A stretch of DNA of 64,000 nt from Holothuria scabra (lineage: Eukaryota; Echinodermata; Holothuroidea; Aspidochirotida; Holothuriidae). The DNA lies in assembly GCA_037179385.1 (NCBI GenBank), contig CM074179.1:34063905-34127904 (forward strand), in the 5' to 3' direction. Shown here one piece after another: positions 1 to 10,736 of the stretch (positions are counted from its first letter, which is position 1; every line of letters starts with the position of its first letter). Under the pieces are notes generated by a model, which ran no database searches, was not told the origin of the DNA, and saw only the letters and a program-made list of their open reading frames with translations. The position numbers and the translations under genes are program-made.

Positions 1-863
1 AAAGTAACTGTTACTTCTTTTGACACATGTTACATCCAGGTCTTCTAACTTTCCCTCTTGGTGTGACTTAAGCACAACTTACCTGTATACATGGGCATAC
101 AGGGCATGTAAACTATACGTCCTTTGAATAGATCTTCGCAACCATCTTAAGCAAATGAGGGGAACCAATATGGCCGCCATGAAGCTATACTTTGTATGCG
201 TAGACGACGAATCTGTACTGCTTCAAAGAAAATTGACCTTCCCTTGCATTATATCGAAAAAAATAACTTTCGCGCAATATCTGTTAAATAAACTACTTGA
301 GCTAGTTCAAAAGTTCACACACAAAACCATAACAGCCATATTGCTACGCCTATACTCGCAGGTGCGGTTGCGACAATGTATGCATACAGTATGCTTTGTC
401 TATGTATATAGGAAGTCCGTGGAATTTATAGATTTCATTACTTCCCGTCACGATTTTGTGATATCAATGGAAGGTTTATATACCTTAGGTAGTTGATATG
501 GCACGAAATTGTTACATGGTGGTTCCGCTCGCGATATCAAACAAGACAGATTGATCAGTGGAACCCGCAGGAAGGTGAGAGAAATGGCTCCAAGTGGCGG
601 GCGAACAATTCTGAAAGGGTGATTAATGTGTACAAAATATTCCCAGTGGATTGACTGTTTCTCTTCAATTCATTATTGATAGGATCATATCGGCATTCAG
701 CTATACTATATTTTTTTTGTTTGCTTTGATTACAAAGAAATTTTAATCTTTCCAGCAACAATTGCTAAGATAAACTGTACAATAATATACAACGCTCTAT
801 CTTCAATTAACCTACTGCATTACGTATTGTAATATTTTGTTTTGGCAATTTTCCTCATTCCAG
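1..863. other. Upstream stretch with no recognised gene
   Basis: No exon that I recognise. A 113-codon open frame at 155-496 (+) has no family resemblance. The preceding kinase exons (glycine loop, VAIK lysine, hinge) should lie 5' of position 864, but I could not find them here, so they are probably outside the window. The stretch is intron-like and AT-rich. Confidence 0.4.
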
Positions 864-947
864 CAAGAAAGTGTAGAAAAGGACTCCACTTTCAGAGTTG
901 GAGAAAAGGAGAAACTAATGATTGCCTTGCAGATAGCAAAAGGAATG
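864..947 (+). CDS. Tyrosine kinase exon (alpha-E helix region)
   Basis: This is a 28-codon exon with an acceptor (ttcctcattccag) at 863 and a donor gtgagc at 948. It is open in phase 0. The 3' end reads EKLMIALQIAKGM, which matches the alpha-E helix of metazoan tyrosine kinases (the usual form is 'L..FA.QIA.GM.YL'), placed just before the catalytic loop. The 5' part (QESVEKDSTFRVGEKE) would be the variable linker after alpha-D. It joins in frame to the exon at 2284, which begins AFVGEQRFYHGDLAARN. The protein is probably a receptor tyrosine kinase, although the extracellular and transmembrane parts are not in the window. Which kinase subfamily it belongs to cannot be told from this half. Confidence 0.75.
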
Positions 948-2283
948 GTGAGCGACCTATCTCTCAAAATCAAAATTACGATGTATTTACTCATAGCATC
1001 ATAATAACTTCATTGCTCTATCCGTAGTTAATAGTACTTGACTGGTAGCCTAAATGGGCGGCGATCAAAGGGAGAGGTACGACGCGTTCCCAGCCTCAAT
1101 ATTTTTTGAGAGGGTATCATATCAAATGTCCTCCTAATATTTGAGACATAAAGAAAAGATGTGTTAAGCCAATTAATTTCTTTTGTTATAATCAGCAAGA
1201 TAAGATCTTTTGCGAGTGAAGTGACATGATGTCTTCATTCCTGAAGCTGCGCGCGCTTTTATCCACAGTCAGATTCTGTTTATACTGTTTAATGGGAGTT
1301 TCAGATATGTTGATTGAATATAAAGGATAGTTTTAAAACACAGCATATTAGCCGTTCGTGCGGGGTTTAGTCTACCAAAACACCGTATTGAATCGATAAA
1401 CCTTTTTGCTCCTGCTGGTAAGATCCTTTATTCAGACACAAATAGTGCGTCAATAACAAGTTGATTAGAGTGAACGGGGATCACCCGAAAGCCTGTAATT
1501 TTTCATCCCACGTATATTTTTCAGAGGAGAGCAAACTTCGTAACTGCTGAATGATCTTTGATAATCATCAAAGTCACAAGATGCACCATGACGATAGCTG
1601 ACATTTTTGTCATGCACAAAAAGACCACTGAATACATATTATGAACTTTAGCAGTTTTTGGAGGAAATGGGAATAAGTTAATTGGAAAAACTGAAATTGT
1701 TTGGTATGAGATGTTGTGATATGTCCTTTTATTTCATTACCAGGAGCCAAATATTTTCAATATTTCTCGAGATAAAACCCAAACTTTCGACAATTTCGCG
1801 CGTCCAGACTGTTTCGTTCCCGACATTGTTGTAGAAAGTCCTGGCAAAACTTCGATTTTCGAATCCTTAATGGCATAGAGATGTCCCCTTTGAGTGCAGG
1901 ACTCACAGTCGTACTTGAACCAAATATTTACTTTATTAGCATTAAACTTAACCCTTTCTCCTTATCACGTAAAATTTTTCAAAGTAAAAACAAAATATAT
2001 CAACCACCTTTAATTCTCACAAGGGACAATTTCCGCAAGTGCACACCGTGAGCAACATCGACACCGCTAGGCTATCCATGGCAGACTGTGATTCTCACAA
2101 ACAGTGGTTACAACATCGTCTCACTGCTGGATACAAATATAATACTATGCTGGTGCCCCTCTTCTGATACCGATCGGGGCGTTTGGTAGCCTCATTTATC
2201 GGCATTCATTAGTGACGAAAAACAGGTTCCATATATTCTAGCTTTATTCTCCATATTTTGCATGTTTTCTCTATTCCACCAAG
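948..2283 (+). other. Kinase intron, no other gene seen
   Basis: A 1336-bp intron between two kinase exons, bounded by gtgagc and a tattccaccaag acceptor. It is AT-rich and I saw no repeat or gene in it. Confidence 0.55.
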
Positions 2284-2498
2284 GCATTTGTCGGAGAACA
2301 GCGTTTTTATCACGGGGATCTGGCTGCACGCAACATCCTTGTTGGTGAGGGTTTGGACATTAAAATATCTGATTTCGGACTTTCAGAAGATCTTTACACA
2401 AAAGGATATCAACGACGGACTAAGGAACAAATGATACCAATCAAGTGGTGTAGTCTTGAAACAATACTGCATGGAATTTGTTCTTCGGATGCAGATAT
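2284..2498 (+). CDS. Tyrosine kinase exon: catalytic loop, DFG and activation segment
   Basis: This exon carries the catalytic core. It reads HGDLAARNILV (catalytic loop, with Asp and Asn present), then KISDFGLSEDLY (magnesium-binding DFG), an activation loop with a candidate autophosphorylation tyrosine in KGYQRR, then IPIKWCSLETI. Two motif changes are visible. The HRD arginine is glycine (HGD), and the usual W-M-A-P-E is W-C-S-L-E, keeping only the glutamate of APE. Loss of the HRD arginine is known to uncouple kinases from activation-loop phosphorylation control. The catalytic Asp, the Asn and the DFG are intact, so an active enzyme is possible. The acceptor ends at 2283 and the donor gtaaat starts at 2499. 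The exon ends with two bases (AT) that the next exon completes to an Ile codon, giving SDADIWSYGVV. Confidence 0.9.
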
Positions 2499-2981
2499 GT
2501 AAATCACATACTTGTTAATTAAACTTAACACAAATTATGCAGTTTTGAAATAGGTGATACGTTTTGAAAAGTTGCAAACTTTGGATTGAAGTAGCTTCAT
2601 GAATTAAATCAGATCCGGGCCGGGTCCCACGGGTTCCGGCCTCATGGTTTCCAACACTTAGGGGTATCATCAGTTTGGTGTCCGAAAGGGTAAGCATAAA
2701 GGCCCCTTGACGTAAATTCGTCGATATACAACAGTCTTCATAAATTCATTGGTCTAAAAATATGCATGCATTTTATATTACGGTTGTTGCGTTTTACTCG
2801 TAGTGGCGGGCACTAGCTAACGAGTAGCTAAGAACCAAAAGAATTCATAAAAGCATACCTACAGCAAAATGGTAAATTGAGTTGTTTATTTGCGTTTAAA
2901 TCAACAGAAGAGTGACGTTCCTTAAGAAACCTCAATTGCTCACGATACACCAAGCATAATATCATGCACTGTTTGTTGCAG

Positions 2982-3119
2982 ATGGTCATATGGTGTCGTA
3001 CTGTACGAGGTTTACACACTGGGAGGTACACCATATCCGAGAATTGAACTAAGATTTCTAGTTCCTCAATTGAAAAAGGGGTATCGCATGGAACAACCAG
3101 CTCACTGTCCTGACTACAT
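2982..3119 (+). CDS. Tyrosine kinase exon: C-lobe alpha-F to alpha-H
   Basis: It begins after the acceptor gtttgttgcag with one base that completes the split codon, and reads WSYGVVLYEVYTLGGTPYP, a near-canonical alpha-F segment of receptor tyrosine kinases. KKGYRMEQPAHCPDYI follows (alpha-H, the usual 'GYRM..P..CP..I'). The donor gtgagt starts at 3120. The exon ends in phase 2 and is completed by the first base of the exon at 4341. It follows the catalytic exon after a 483-bp intron (2499-2981) in which I see nothing else. Confidence 0.9.
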
Positions 3120-3651
3120 GTGAGTTTTCAGCATGCATTCACATTATTTGAATTGTACTACATTACACATTTCGACATTTCGTATAAAAAGAATTGGTCA
3201 CTTTAATACTTTACTGTAGAGTTATCTTAAAAAGTTATTGCGTGAAACCTTTGGACATCACATGGAAATTGATCGACATATTCAAACTCACATATTACAT
3301 ATCAATGAGTGAGCATTCCTTAGATAACGAGCAGTGGAGCATGTGGGTCACTAATTGTGTAGTTAAATTTCAATATTTACACGGTGAAAACCTCCCTCCC
3401 ACCCCCTCCGTTTAGAAAGGCTTACACATCATTCGGAGGCTGAAGTTCATTGAAGTTGTAATATGAAACCTACGTGAAGCTAAGCCATAGGCATTTAGGA
3501 ATATTTCAGTCTGGGGCAGGAGATGATTTTCTGTCCAAAGGACTTCCTACGCGGAGCTTCATCACCACTTGGCGCGGAGCGAACAGAAATTTAAAAAAAA
3601 AATTAAACCACTCAGACGGCCTGGAATGACATTTCCCGACTTGTGTTAGTT

Positions 3652-4066
3652 AGCTAGTTAGATGGGGTTTAACGACACACCAACACGAATATGTTACATA
3701 GAGTCATACAAGTTGGAAATTTACTGCACATTGTTGGAGTAAAACTACCGTTAAAAGGGAAAAGTAAAAGTAAAAATGTAAAAACGGGCGGCTCAAATTC
3801 TACTAAAAAAGAAAGCAGCAAGACATGAGTCATGTCAGAAATCTCTATAAAGGCCCCTTTCCTTGACAAAGCCAAGAATATTGGAAGAATCAGTTTGTTC
3901 AAACAAGGTTTTCAGGTCGGGTACGGTGTATTATTTCTGGCGAATGTTGGAGTATTCATATCAGTTAACGAGAATGTGACTGACGGTGACAGCACAGTCA
4001 CAAGGTGAGCAGTATGGTCTTTCATCTCCGAGAAGTAAATAGGCGTGGGTAAGGTAAGTGTGAATA
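3652..4066 (-). mobile_element. 5'-truncated Nimb/I-like LINE, 3' end only
   Basis: It lies in the kinase intron 3120-4340, antisense to the gene. The + strand begins with the family's 3' terminus (ttagttagatggggtttaac, seen at many sites in this window). The minus strand then runs through the 3' UTR into the C-terminal coding end of the RT/RNase H polyprotein (the 'HILVDC' region). It is truncated before RNase H. The (CTAA)n-like 3' tail fits target-primed reverse transcription. Confidence 0.75.
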
Positions 4067-4340
4067 GAATCTAAGCAGTCGTTTTTGCTTGCAATAACAT
4101 TGCTAACTTAAATAAAAAATGAGCAAATTATCCTTTCAAATGATCAAATAATTACCACATTAAATTTACCGCTACTTAAAGAACAATTTGCCCGATGGTC
4201 AAGTAACGGAAAAATGTGGGTCGATTGCTTGACGTAGGGGTGAGTCAATGTACATTGACGTCAGAGGGTAATTCATGAATGCATAGTTCCTTAATTTTGA
4301 ATCATATTTATCAAGGCGTAATTACATTACATGATTGCAG

Positions 4341-4476
4341 ATACAAAATAATGCAAAGATGTTGGCAGGAAGACCCAAAATGCAGAATGAAGTTTCAAGA
4401 AATGGTAGACGAAATGGATGCATACCTGGTGAAAATGACCGACTATGTGCAGTTCCTTTCAGACGATGAATTGATG
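4341..4476 (+). CDS. Tyrosine kinase exon: alpha-I and end of kinase domain
   Basis: The acceptor catgattgcag ends at 4340. The first base completes the split codon, and the exon reads YKIMQRCWQEDPKCRMKFQE. This is the classic end of a tyrosine kinase domain (M..CW..DP..RP.F.E), with Met where Pro is usual. It then runs through a linker ending SDDELM. A gttagt donor follows at 4477 in phase 0. Without splicing, the frame would add six codons and stop at 4497. I prefer splicing to the phase-0 tail exon at 15753, because both sides are in phase and the tail exons are otherwise orphans. The stop at 4497 could be a genuine short isoform. Confidence 0.8.
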
Positions 4477-4578
4477 GTTAGTATCACCCCGCCCTGAACA
4501 GCAGACATATATGTACACGTCTCGAAAAGAACCCGAAGGGTTACTCTCTTAAATCGTAAGATTTAAAACATTGCATTT

Positions 4579-4642
4579 TAAATCTAAAAGAGTGGAATTA
4601 TTGACCAATCGATTAGTCACTAATTCCATTCTTTTAGATTTA
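4579..4642. repeat. Near-perfect 22-bp inverted repeat (hairpin)
   Basis: Arms at 4579-4600 and 4621-4642 are complementary over 22 bp with one mismatch (taaatctaaaagagtggaat and its reverse complement with one A/G change), separated by a 20-nt loop. It lies about 100 bp after the last kinase-domain exon. It could be a small foldback/MITE remnant or a structured intronic RNA. Confidence 0.7.
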
Positions 4643-4703
4643 TTTTAAGTCTATTAGACTAATTTTAAATCTATTGATATAAAAGAGGTACAATGCTCCA
4701 AGA

Positions 4704-6088
4704 GATGGGATTTAACGACAAACCAATACAAATGTGTCATATAATGTCACCAAGGAAAAAAAAAGTAAGTTGGGACTAAGTACCTAAAGGCAGTAAAAGA
4801 TGGGGTCAATTAACACATTAACATTAAGGCAAAAGCAAGCGCCTTATATCAGAGGTTCCTATGAAGTCTACTCTCCTTGAGAAAGCCAAGTATAAGGGAA
4901 GAATCTGTTCAAACGAAGGTTTTGGTTGGGCACTGTATAGTATTTCTGGCGAATATGGGAGTATTCATAACGGTCAACGAGAATGTGAGTGACGGTGACA
5001 GCACAGTCGCGGGGTATACAAGTAATGTCTTTCATCCCCGTGAAGTAAATAGGCATGGGTAAGGTGAGTGTGACCGATACGAGCGCTATTTAAGAATAGA
5101 TCATCCCTTGTTTACTGGGGACTTCATTTCCCCCATTTGCTACCGAGGGTTTTTTCGGTACAGTTTGTTTTTGGCGAAGGCGTCTCGCAGTTCTTGCCAT
5201 TTTGATGTTATAAAGCCATTGATGTAAGGGCCACAGTCAGTGAGAGACAAGTATATGTCTACTCGTAGGGCTTCTTTAGCAAGTTTGTCGACTCTTTCAT
5301 TCCAGAGTATGCCCACGTGACTTGGGACCAACGCAAGCACAACATATGATCGTATTTGAACCAAGTTCTAGTAAGCTTGGTTATAAATGGTGATGAGTTT
5401 CCTTAGGTATGACTCACGCGCAGAGCTGTAACAACACAACCGTAATAAAATTTGGACCTCACTAGAGATCTGTTAAATCGAAGTAAAACGGGGCGGTCGG
5501 CGTCCCAGTTCATCTTCGAGACGACCTTCAACAGGTTGAGTTCCCCGTGGCATTTTCGCCTGAGATGGTCGATGTGGGCTTTGAAGTTGAGCTTACTGTC
5601 GAGTACAAAGCCAAGAAACTTGGTTTAAGGTACAACTAGGATGTGAACACCTTTGAAGTCAAGCTCTGGTCGCAACGTGCATCTCTCCGGTTGCAAAAAT
5701 TTCATGCAGAAGTCTTGGGTAGTGAAAAACGGAATCAACTTTTGTCAGCCCAGTGCAGGATCTTATTGAGTCAGTTTGGCATTTGCCTCTCTATTGACCA
5801 AAGATCCTTGAGGAGCAGGTAATAGGGGAGTCATCAACGAACAAAGGCGTTTTGATCCCAGTGTTAAGCACATCGGTGATCCTGTTAATTTTCATGATAA
5901 AAAGAGTAACTGATAGTATGCTGCCTTGGGCAACATCCATCCTGGTTATGGAGCTCTGAAAACACGCTTCCCACACGACTCGAAACACACGATCTTTGAG
6001 GAAACTTTTCAACGAAAAGCGGCATTCTGCCCCTCAGCCTCACGCCCACACTGTGTTAGTCCTTTAGAATGCAACACTTCCAAGCCTC
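4704..6088 (-). mobile_element. Decayed Nimb/I-like LINE fragment (RT to 3' end)
   Basis: The + strand starts with a variant of the family 3' terminus (gatgggatttaacgacaaac). The minus strand then carries the RNase H C-terminal motif at 5140-5364 (VPSHVGILWNERVDKLAKEA, the usual H..N..D). It continues through the RT thumb region to the RT palm near 5800-6088 (LFIMKINRITDVLNTGIKTP and FVDD). Compared with the fuller copy at 42.4-48 kb, about 0.7 kb is missing around 5390, where RNase H sequence jumps to the RT thumb. Many stops are present. Confidence 0.8.
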
Positions 6089-7424
6089 ATGATCAGGGAG
6101 CTGTTCAGGAAGGAGATAAAGTACTTACCTGTCCTTTAAAGCTATCAGGATTGCCGGCAATAACTACTAACCGTTGTACTCTCAGAAATTTCAAACCACG
6201 TACAAAAGGGATAAGTCTGGATAACAATAGTTTTTATCGTCTGCTAGATCTCATATACTTGTGGCATGATTTCAACCACTGTCATAATATTGCCAGTCGT
6301 CAAAGATATAAAAAAATTATTATGTTTCTGTTCGCCAGTGGCCCTTTTTTGATGGGTTCAGTTGAAATTAAATTAAGGTTAAGAACATCATAACATAATT
6401 TACTGTTTCAAGAACAATCCGGAATCTTTTCAAAATTCATATGCAAATTTCAGACTCTGCATTCATTGTCGAAAAGCGATGTCAGTGACCAATGGGAAAA
6501 AATAATAATTAAAGAATCTCATCACTTAGAAGTGCAGTTAAGTCGTTTTGTCTAATACGCTGACGCAGGTGTCACAGTTGTCGGCAATGCTGAAAGTTTC
6601 GAGGCATTGTCAATAGGAGTTCCTTGTTTGATGATAAGGCTAGTATGAAAGGGTTGATTTTTCATTAGGAGGGCTAAGTCAAACACACGAACAAGAAGTG
6701 CTAAAGGACCTATCAATCACAACCTCTACTCATAAAAGGATTAAAGTAGTCTCAATACATATTGTTTGATTAGATGAAATTAAACGAAATGCTTTATCTC
6801 CTTCCGTAACAGCTCCCTGGTATCATATTCCTTCCCCAGGTCGAAAAATACCGACGTTCCGTTGTTCAGTGGGTCCTCATAAAACAATTTAAAGTGAAGT
6901 TATTACGCAAGCAGACTCAGATCTTGCTTAGTTCAGTGAGTTCTCATATCTGATTTTTAAGGTAAAAAATTACTCAAGCAGACTCAGATCCAATTTTTTA
7001 ACATTTGCCAATTAAATCAGTACAATAACTCCCATCATAAGAAACTTGAGTTGCCGAATGAGAAACTATGAAAACATGCTCTAGACCAGTAAGAAGTGTA
7101 AACAGATAATTGCCGTGGGAAACATTTCTTTAAAAGGCAATTTCAATGACAGTTGAATAAACGAACTGCACTAACGGGCGTAATCGAACATTTTCTAGAA
7201 AAGTCAGTGAGATCAATCAATCAGATAGTGTCAGTGAGATTATTCAGTGAGATCAATCAGTCAGATAGTCAGTGTGCCAGTCTGCAGGCCGGTCGTTCGG
7301 TCGGTCAGTAATTTAGCCACGCCATAGGTCTGCTGGCGAATTAAGTGGCATGTGGAATTTAGAGGAATGGGTATGTTAAGTGTCTGCCTATGCGATCCCG
7401 AAGAAGAATGGACTTACTGAGCTT
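6089..7424. other. No gene recognised
   Basis: AT-rich, without a convincing coding frame. A short imperfect repeat of 'cagtgagatcaatcagtcag' type lies at about 7200-7290. Nothing else is interpretable. Confidence 0.4.
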
Positions 7425-7479
7425 TCCCTTACTCCAAATCCAGATATGGGTTTATATCTGGATATATCTGGTTAAATAC

Positions 7480-8095
7480 AGCTTTTATATGGCCATATCA
7501 AGCCAGATATACAGCCAGATTTAGATGCCTTGATATTATATATCAAGTTTTATATGGCCATATCAAGCCAGATATAACTTGATTCAAGAAAAGCCCATAT
7601 GTGCAAATTAAGTTTTATATGGCCATATTAAGCCAGATATAACTTGATGAAATGCAATTGCTGATATTCAAATAAAATTTGATTTGGCCATATAAAGCCA
7701 GATTATAATTGATAAAATGCCTTCCAAGATATGCAAATAAAGTTTGATATGGCCATATCAAGCAAGATATAAATTGATGAACTACCTTCCTAGATATACA
7801 AATAAAGTTTTATATGGCCATATCAGGCCAGATATATATTGATTCAATCCCTGTCCAGGTATGCAAATAAAGTTTTATATGGCCATATCAAGCCAGATAT
7901 AACTTGATGAAATGCCTTCCCAGATATGCAAATAAACTTTAATATGGCCATATCAAGCCAGATATAACTTGATGAAATGTCTTCCCAGATATGCAAATAA
8001 AGCTTTATATGGCCATATCAAGCCAGATATAACTGAATAAAATACCATGACAGAATTACATATAAACTTTTACACAGCCATATTAATACTTTTTG
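7480..8095. repeat. 65-bp tandem repeat array
   Basis: The core tatatggccatat recurs with an exact period of 65 bp. Its ggcca lies at 7491, 7556, 7621, 7686, 7751, 7816, 7881, 7946 and 8011, with a degenerate copy at 8076. Units share 'ggccatatcaagccagatat' followed by aacttgatgaaatgcc and cagatatgcaaataaag. The constant period with point variation indicates array growth by unequal exchange or slippage. It is the left subterminal array of the enclosing TIR element. Confidence 0.9.
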
Positions 8096-8440
8096 GTTTA
8101 ATTTGTGGACCTGTCCTACATAAATAAAGACCTTCTCCGGAAGCTGAACAAGTATCAGCAAACCAAAATCAGAACATTCAAACCACATTCAGCCATATTA
8201 TACTAACATATGGAAATGACTCTCCAATGTGGGCGTGGTCAGGATTTATGGCCCTGACTTTCTTTTTGTTTTGATTGAAGGAGTAACATGTGAAAAATCA
8301 TGAAACCTTCAACAAAATTTATATTGGGATATTGCCCCATGTGATAATTTAAATCAACAATGCAATGTAAACATTTAAAAGTAAGTATTTCAAAGCAGTT
8401 TTTTTCTTTACTATTTAGTAATTTAACAACTTCAAATACT
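8096..8440. other. Interior of the TIR element, no gene
   Basis: AT-rich DNA between the 65-bp array and the 5' boundary of the Tx1 LINE. No coding signal is visible. Confidence 0.4.
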
Positions 8441-8477
8441 CTAGTACAATGGGCATTTAACTTTGTGATAGATGTTC

Positions 8478-10430
8478 AGATAGCCTTAACATTATGCTGG
8501 CTCACTCACCTGGCTTTGTCTCCGAGTGATTGTGAAGTTGTGGCATGTCCAATTTCGGATCATGATGCAGTTGCTGTCTCCTTCCAACCCCCTGAAACAT
8601 GGCCTTCAGGGAGAGGGTTCTGGAAAATCAATGCAGATATTTTCACGGAGGCTCACTATAACGAACAATTGAAAGTCAGGTACGAAGGGTGGCGAACATT
8701 GAGGCCGGCCTTCCTAACGGGTTTAGAGTGGTGAGATGATGTTAAGTCTCGCATCAAGCAGTTTACAGTTGAGTATTGTGTAGCAACAGCTCGTCGAAGA
8801 AGGGAAGAGTTCCCCTCGCTCTGCTCTAGAGATAGGAACGGGGACTCCTCCGCGATCCATGCCATCCAGCAGGACCTTGATCAGAAATTGCACGGGGCCC
8901 CGTGTTCCTGCTCGCGTGCATTGCGTGGAGGCGAAGGAAAAGCCTACCATCAAATTTACCAGGACGTCACAAAGTATGCCATTGATCGCCGCATCAGAGC
9001 AGTCCGTGACGTCCATGATACGGTACAGAAGGACCCCCTCGACATTAACGAAGTCTATCAGAACTTCTATAAGCAGCTTTACACCCTGGCAGACGTCAAT
9101 GAGGTCCTTCAAAAGTCCCTTCTAGATAATATTAATAAGTTCCCCTCTACAGAGCAGAACGATGAACTTAGTTCCCCCCTTGACTGTCCACGAGCTCTGG
9201 AAGGCGGTGGCGAAAATGAAGGATGGAAAGTCGCCTGGGTCGGACGGTATCCTTGTGGAATTCTACAAACGTTTTTGGGGTACCGTTGGACACGATCTCC
9301 GCGATGTATTCACCTCTGCCTTCCTTGCTGGTTCGCCGAGCCCCTCGCAGCGCACAGGCCTAATAACCTTGTTACCCAAGTCTGCAGACCCCCTTGAACC
9401 AAAAACAAGCGACCAATCACGCTGTTTAATGTGGACTACAAGATCCTGGCGAAAGCCCTTTGCAACACGCTAGGTACTGTCATGCCGGATCTTGTAGGGC
9501 CTTTTCAGACATGTGCGGTGCGGGGACACAGTATTCAGCAGAACCTCTGGTTGGTGCGGGACTTAGTAGAGTTTGTAATGGACCGTGATCTTCCATGCGC
9601 GTTTGTCTCCCTCGATCAGGGGAAGGCCTTCGACATGGTTGATCACGGATTCCTTTTTAAAGACTTAAAGAAGTTTTTTCTGAACTCTTGTTTTTTTAAT
9701 GGATCGCTTTATTGTATAATAGTGTATATAGTCGTGTTATTGTTAATGGCATACCGTCGGGCCCCTTCAGAGTCCAACGTGGGGTACGGCAGGGATGCCC
9801 CTGCCACCTTTACGTTTTGCTCAGTGAATCCCTCGAAAGAGCCCTTCAAGAAGAACCTTAGTTCCGACCTTTTCACATTCCTGGTGGAGCCACAGTCAAG
9901 TGCCTCCAGTATGCCGATGGTGTCACGTGTGTAGTCTCTGACCTAGCTTCCTTCAGGGCCCTGTCTGACACCCTGTCTACCTTTCAAAGAGCGACTGGCG
10001 CCAGACTGAATCCCGCAAAGACCAAAGGACTCCGCCTGGGTAAGTGGCGGTGGAAACAACTGCCCTTCTTGGTATCTTGGGTTGACGATGCCATGAAGAT
10101 CAATGGTATATGGTTTGGTTACGGCTCACCTGGGTCACTTACCTGAAACGAGAAGGTGGGCCTGGCGGAGGCTAGGGCGACAGACTACGGAGAGCGCTTC
10201 ATTAGTCTGTTGGGGAAAGTAACAGTTATTAATCGTTTCATTTACCCTCTCTTGTGGTACCCAGGCACTGTTCTGGCTTCCGTCAGAGGGTGCCCCTGTG
10301 CGACTCGAAAGGGCTGTATTTAAGTTCCTGTGGTCAGGGAAAACGGAACTGGTCCGAAAAAAGGTGGTGTACCAGGAACTTAGTCATGCGGGCCTGGGCT
10401 ATGTTTAAAAGGGGGGGGGGGGGGTGGGTG
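8478..10430 (+). pseudogene. Tx1-type endonuclease end and reverse transcriptase, frameshifted
   Basis: Read across three frames, this carries the endonuclease SDHD motif (about 8560), then GRGFWKINADIFTE, the RT finger motif KMKDGKSPGSDGILVEFYKR (about 9210-9270), GLITLLPKSADP (about 9360), VDYKILAKALCNTLG (about 9430), and motif A FVSLDQGKAFDMVDHGFLF (about 9603-9660). Motif C reads YADG (about 9910) instead of YADD, so the second catalytic Asp is lost. FLWSGKTELVRKKVVYQELS lies near 10325. The order and wording match the Tx1 branch of L1-like LINEs. Frame changes near 8730, 8920, 9170, 9410, 9670 and 9930 show it is dead. Confidence 0.85.
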
Positions 10431-10679
10431 GCCGACTCTCCAAAAACTCAGTGACGTGTTCGCATAGCTAAAGTACCCGATGAGAGGGTGATAGTATTAA
10501 TGGATATAGCCCTTAAAACGTTATAACGGGTGTAGTGGAGGATAGTGTATCCTCGACGGGATTTGAGATTTAAAGTTAAATATTCAAAAAAGTAGATCAA
10601 GAACCCCAAATAATAGGGCTTTGAGATGGTGTAGGTGAACCTGTGACCTTGCATAATAGCAAGTTATAGCATGGTGTGC

Positions 10680-10736
10680 TATTGCTAGACGCCTTTCGAC
10701 CACAAAGATAGATATGGGGTCTCATCAGTAGCAATA
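10680..10736 (-). ncRNA. Hammerhead-ribozyme-like motif
   Basis: The minus strand reads, in order, TATTGCTA (stem I), CTGATGA (conserved core, 10722-10728), GACC...GGTC (4-bp stem II around a loop), GAAA (10694-10697), GGC, GTC (cleavage triplet, 10688-10690), then TAGCAATA (10680-10687), which pairs perfectly over 8 bp with the first strand of stem I. Stem III is minimal, as described for hammerheads of Penelope-like elements. It lies just downstream of the Penelope-like RT on the same strand. Activity is not shown. Confidence 0.75.

Noticed and set aside
155..496. 113-codon open frame upstream of the kinase exons
   Set aside because: No similarity to a kinase or any family I know, AT-rich, and no splice sites in a useful phase. 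Not reported as a gene.
4477..4497. True end of the kinase protein at the TGA at 4497
   Set aside because: Possible, but a phase-0 gttagt donor precedes it and two phase-0 tail exons lie downstream on the same strand, so I treated it as intron read-through.
7480..8095. CRISPR-like regular repeats
   Set aside because: The whole 65-bp unit is repeated with no unique spacers, and the context is a eukaryotic transposon.
10440..10725. GIY-YIG endonuclease downstream of the Penelope-like RT
   Set aside because: All three minus-strand frames here lack the GIY...YIG motif and are broken. The domain is absent or deleted.
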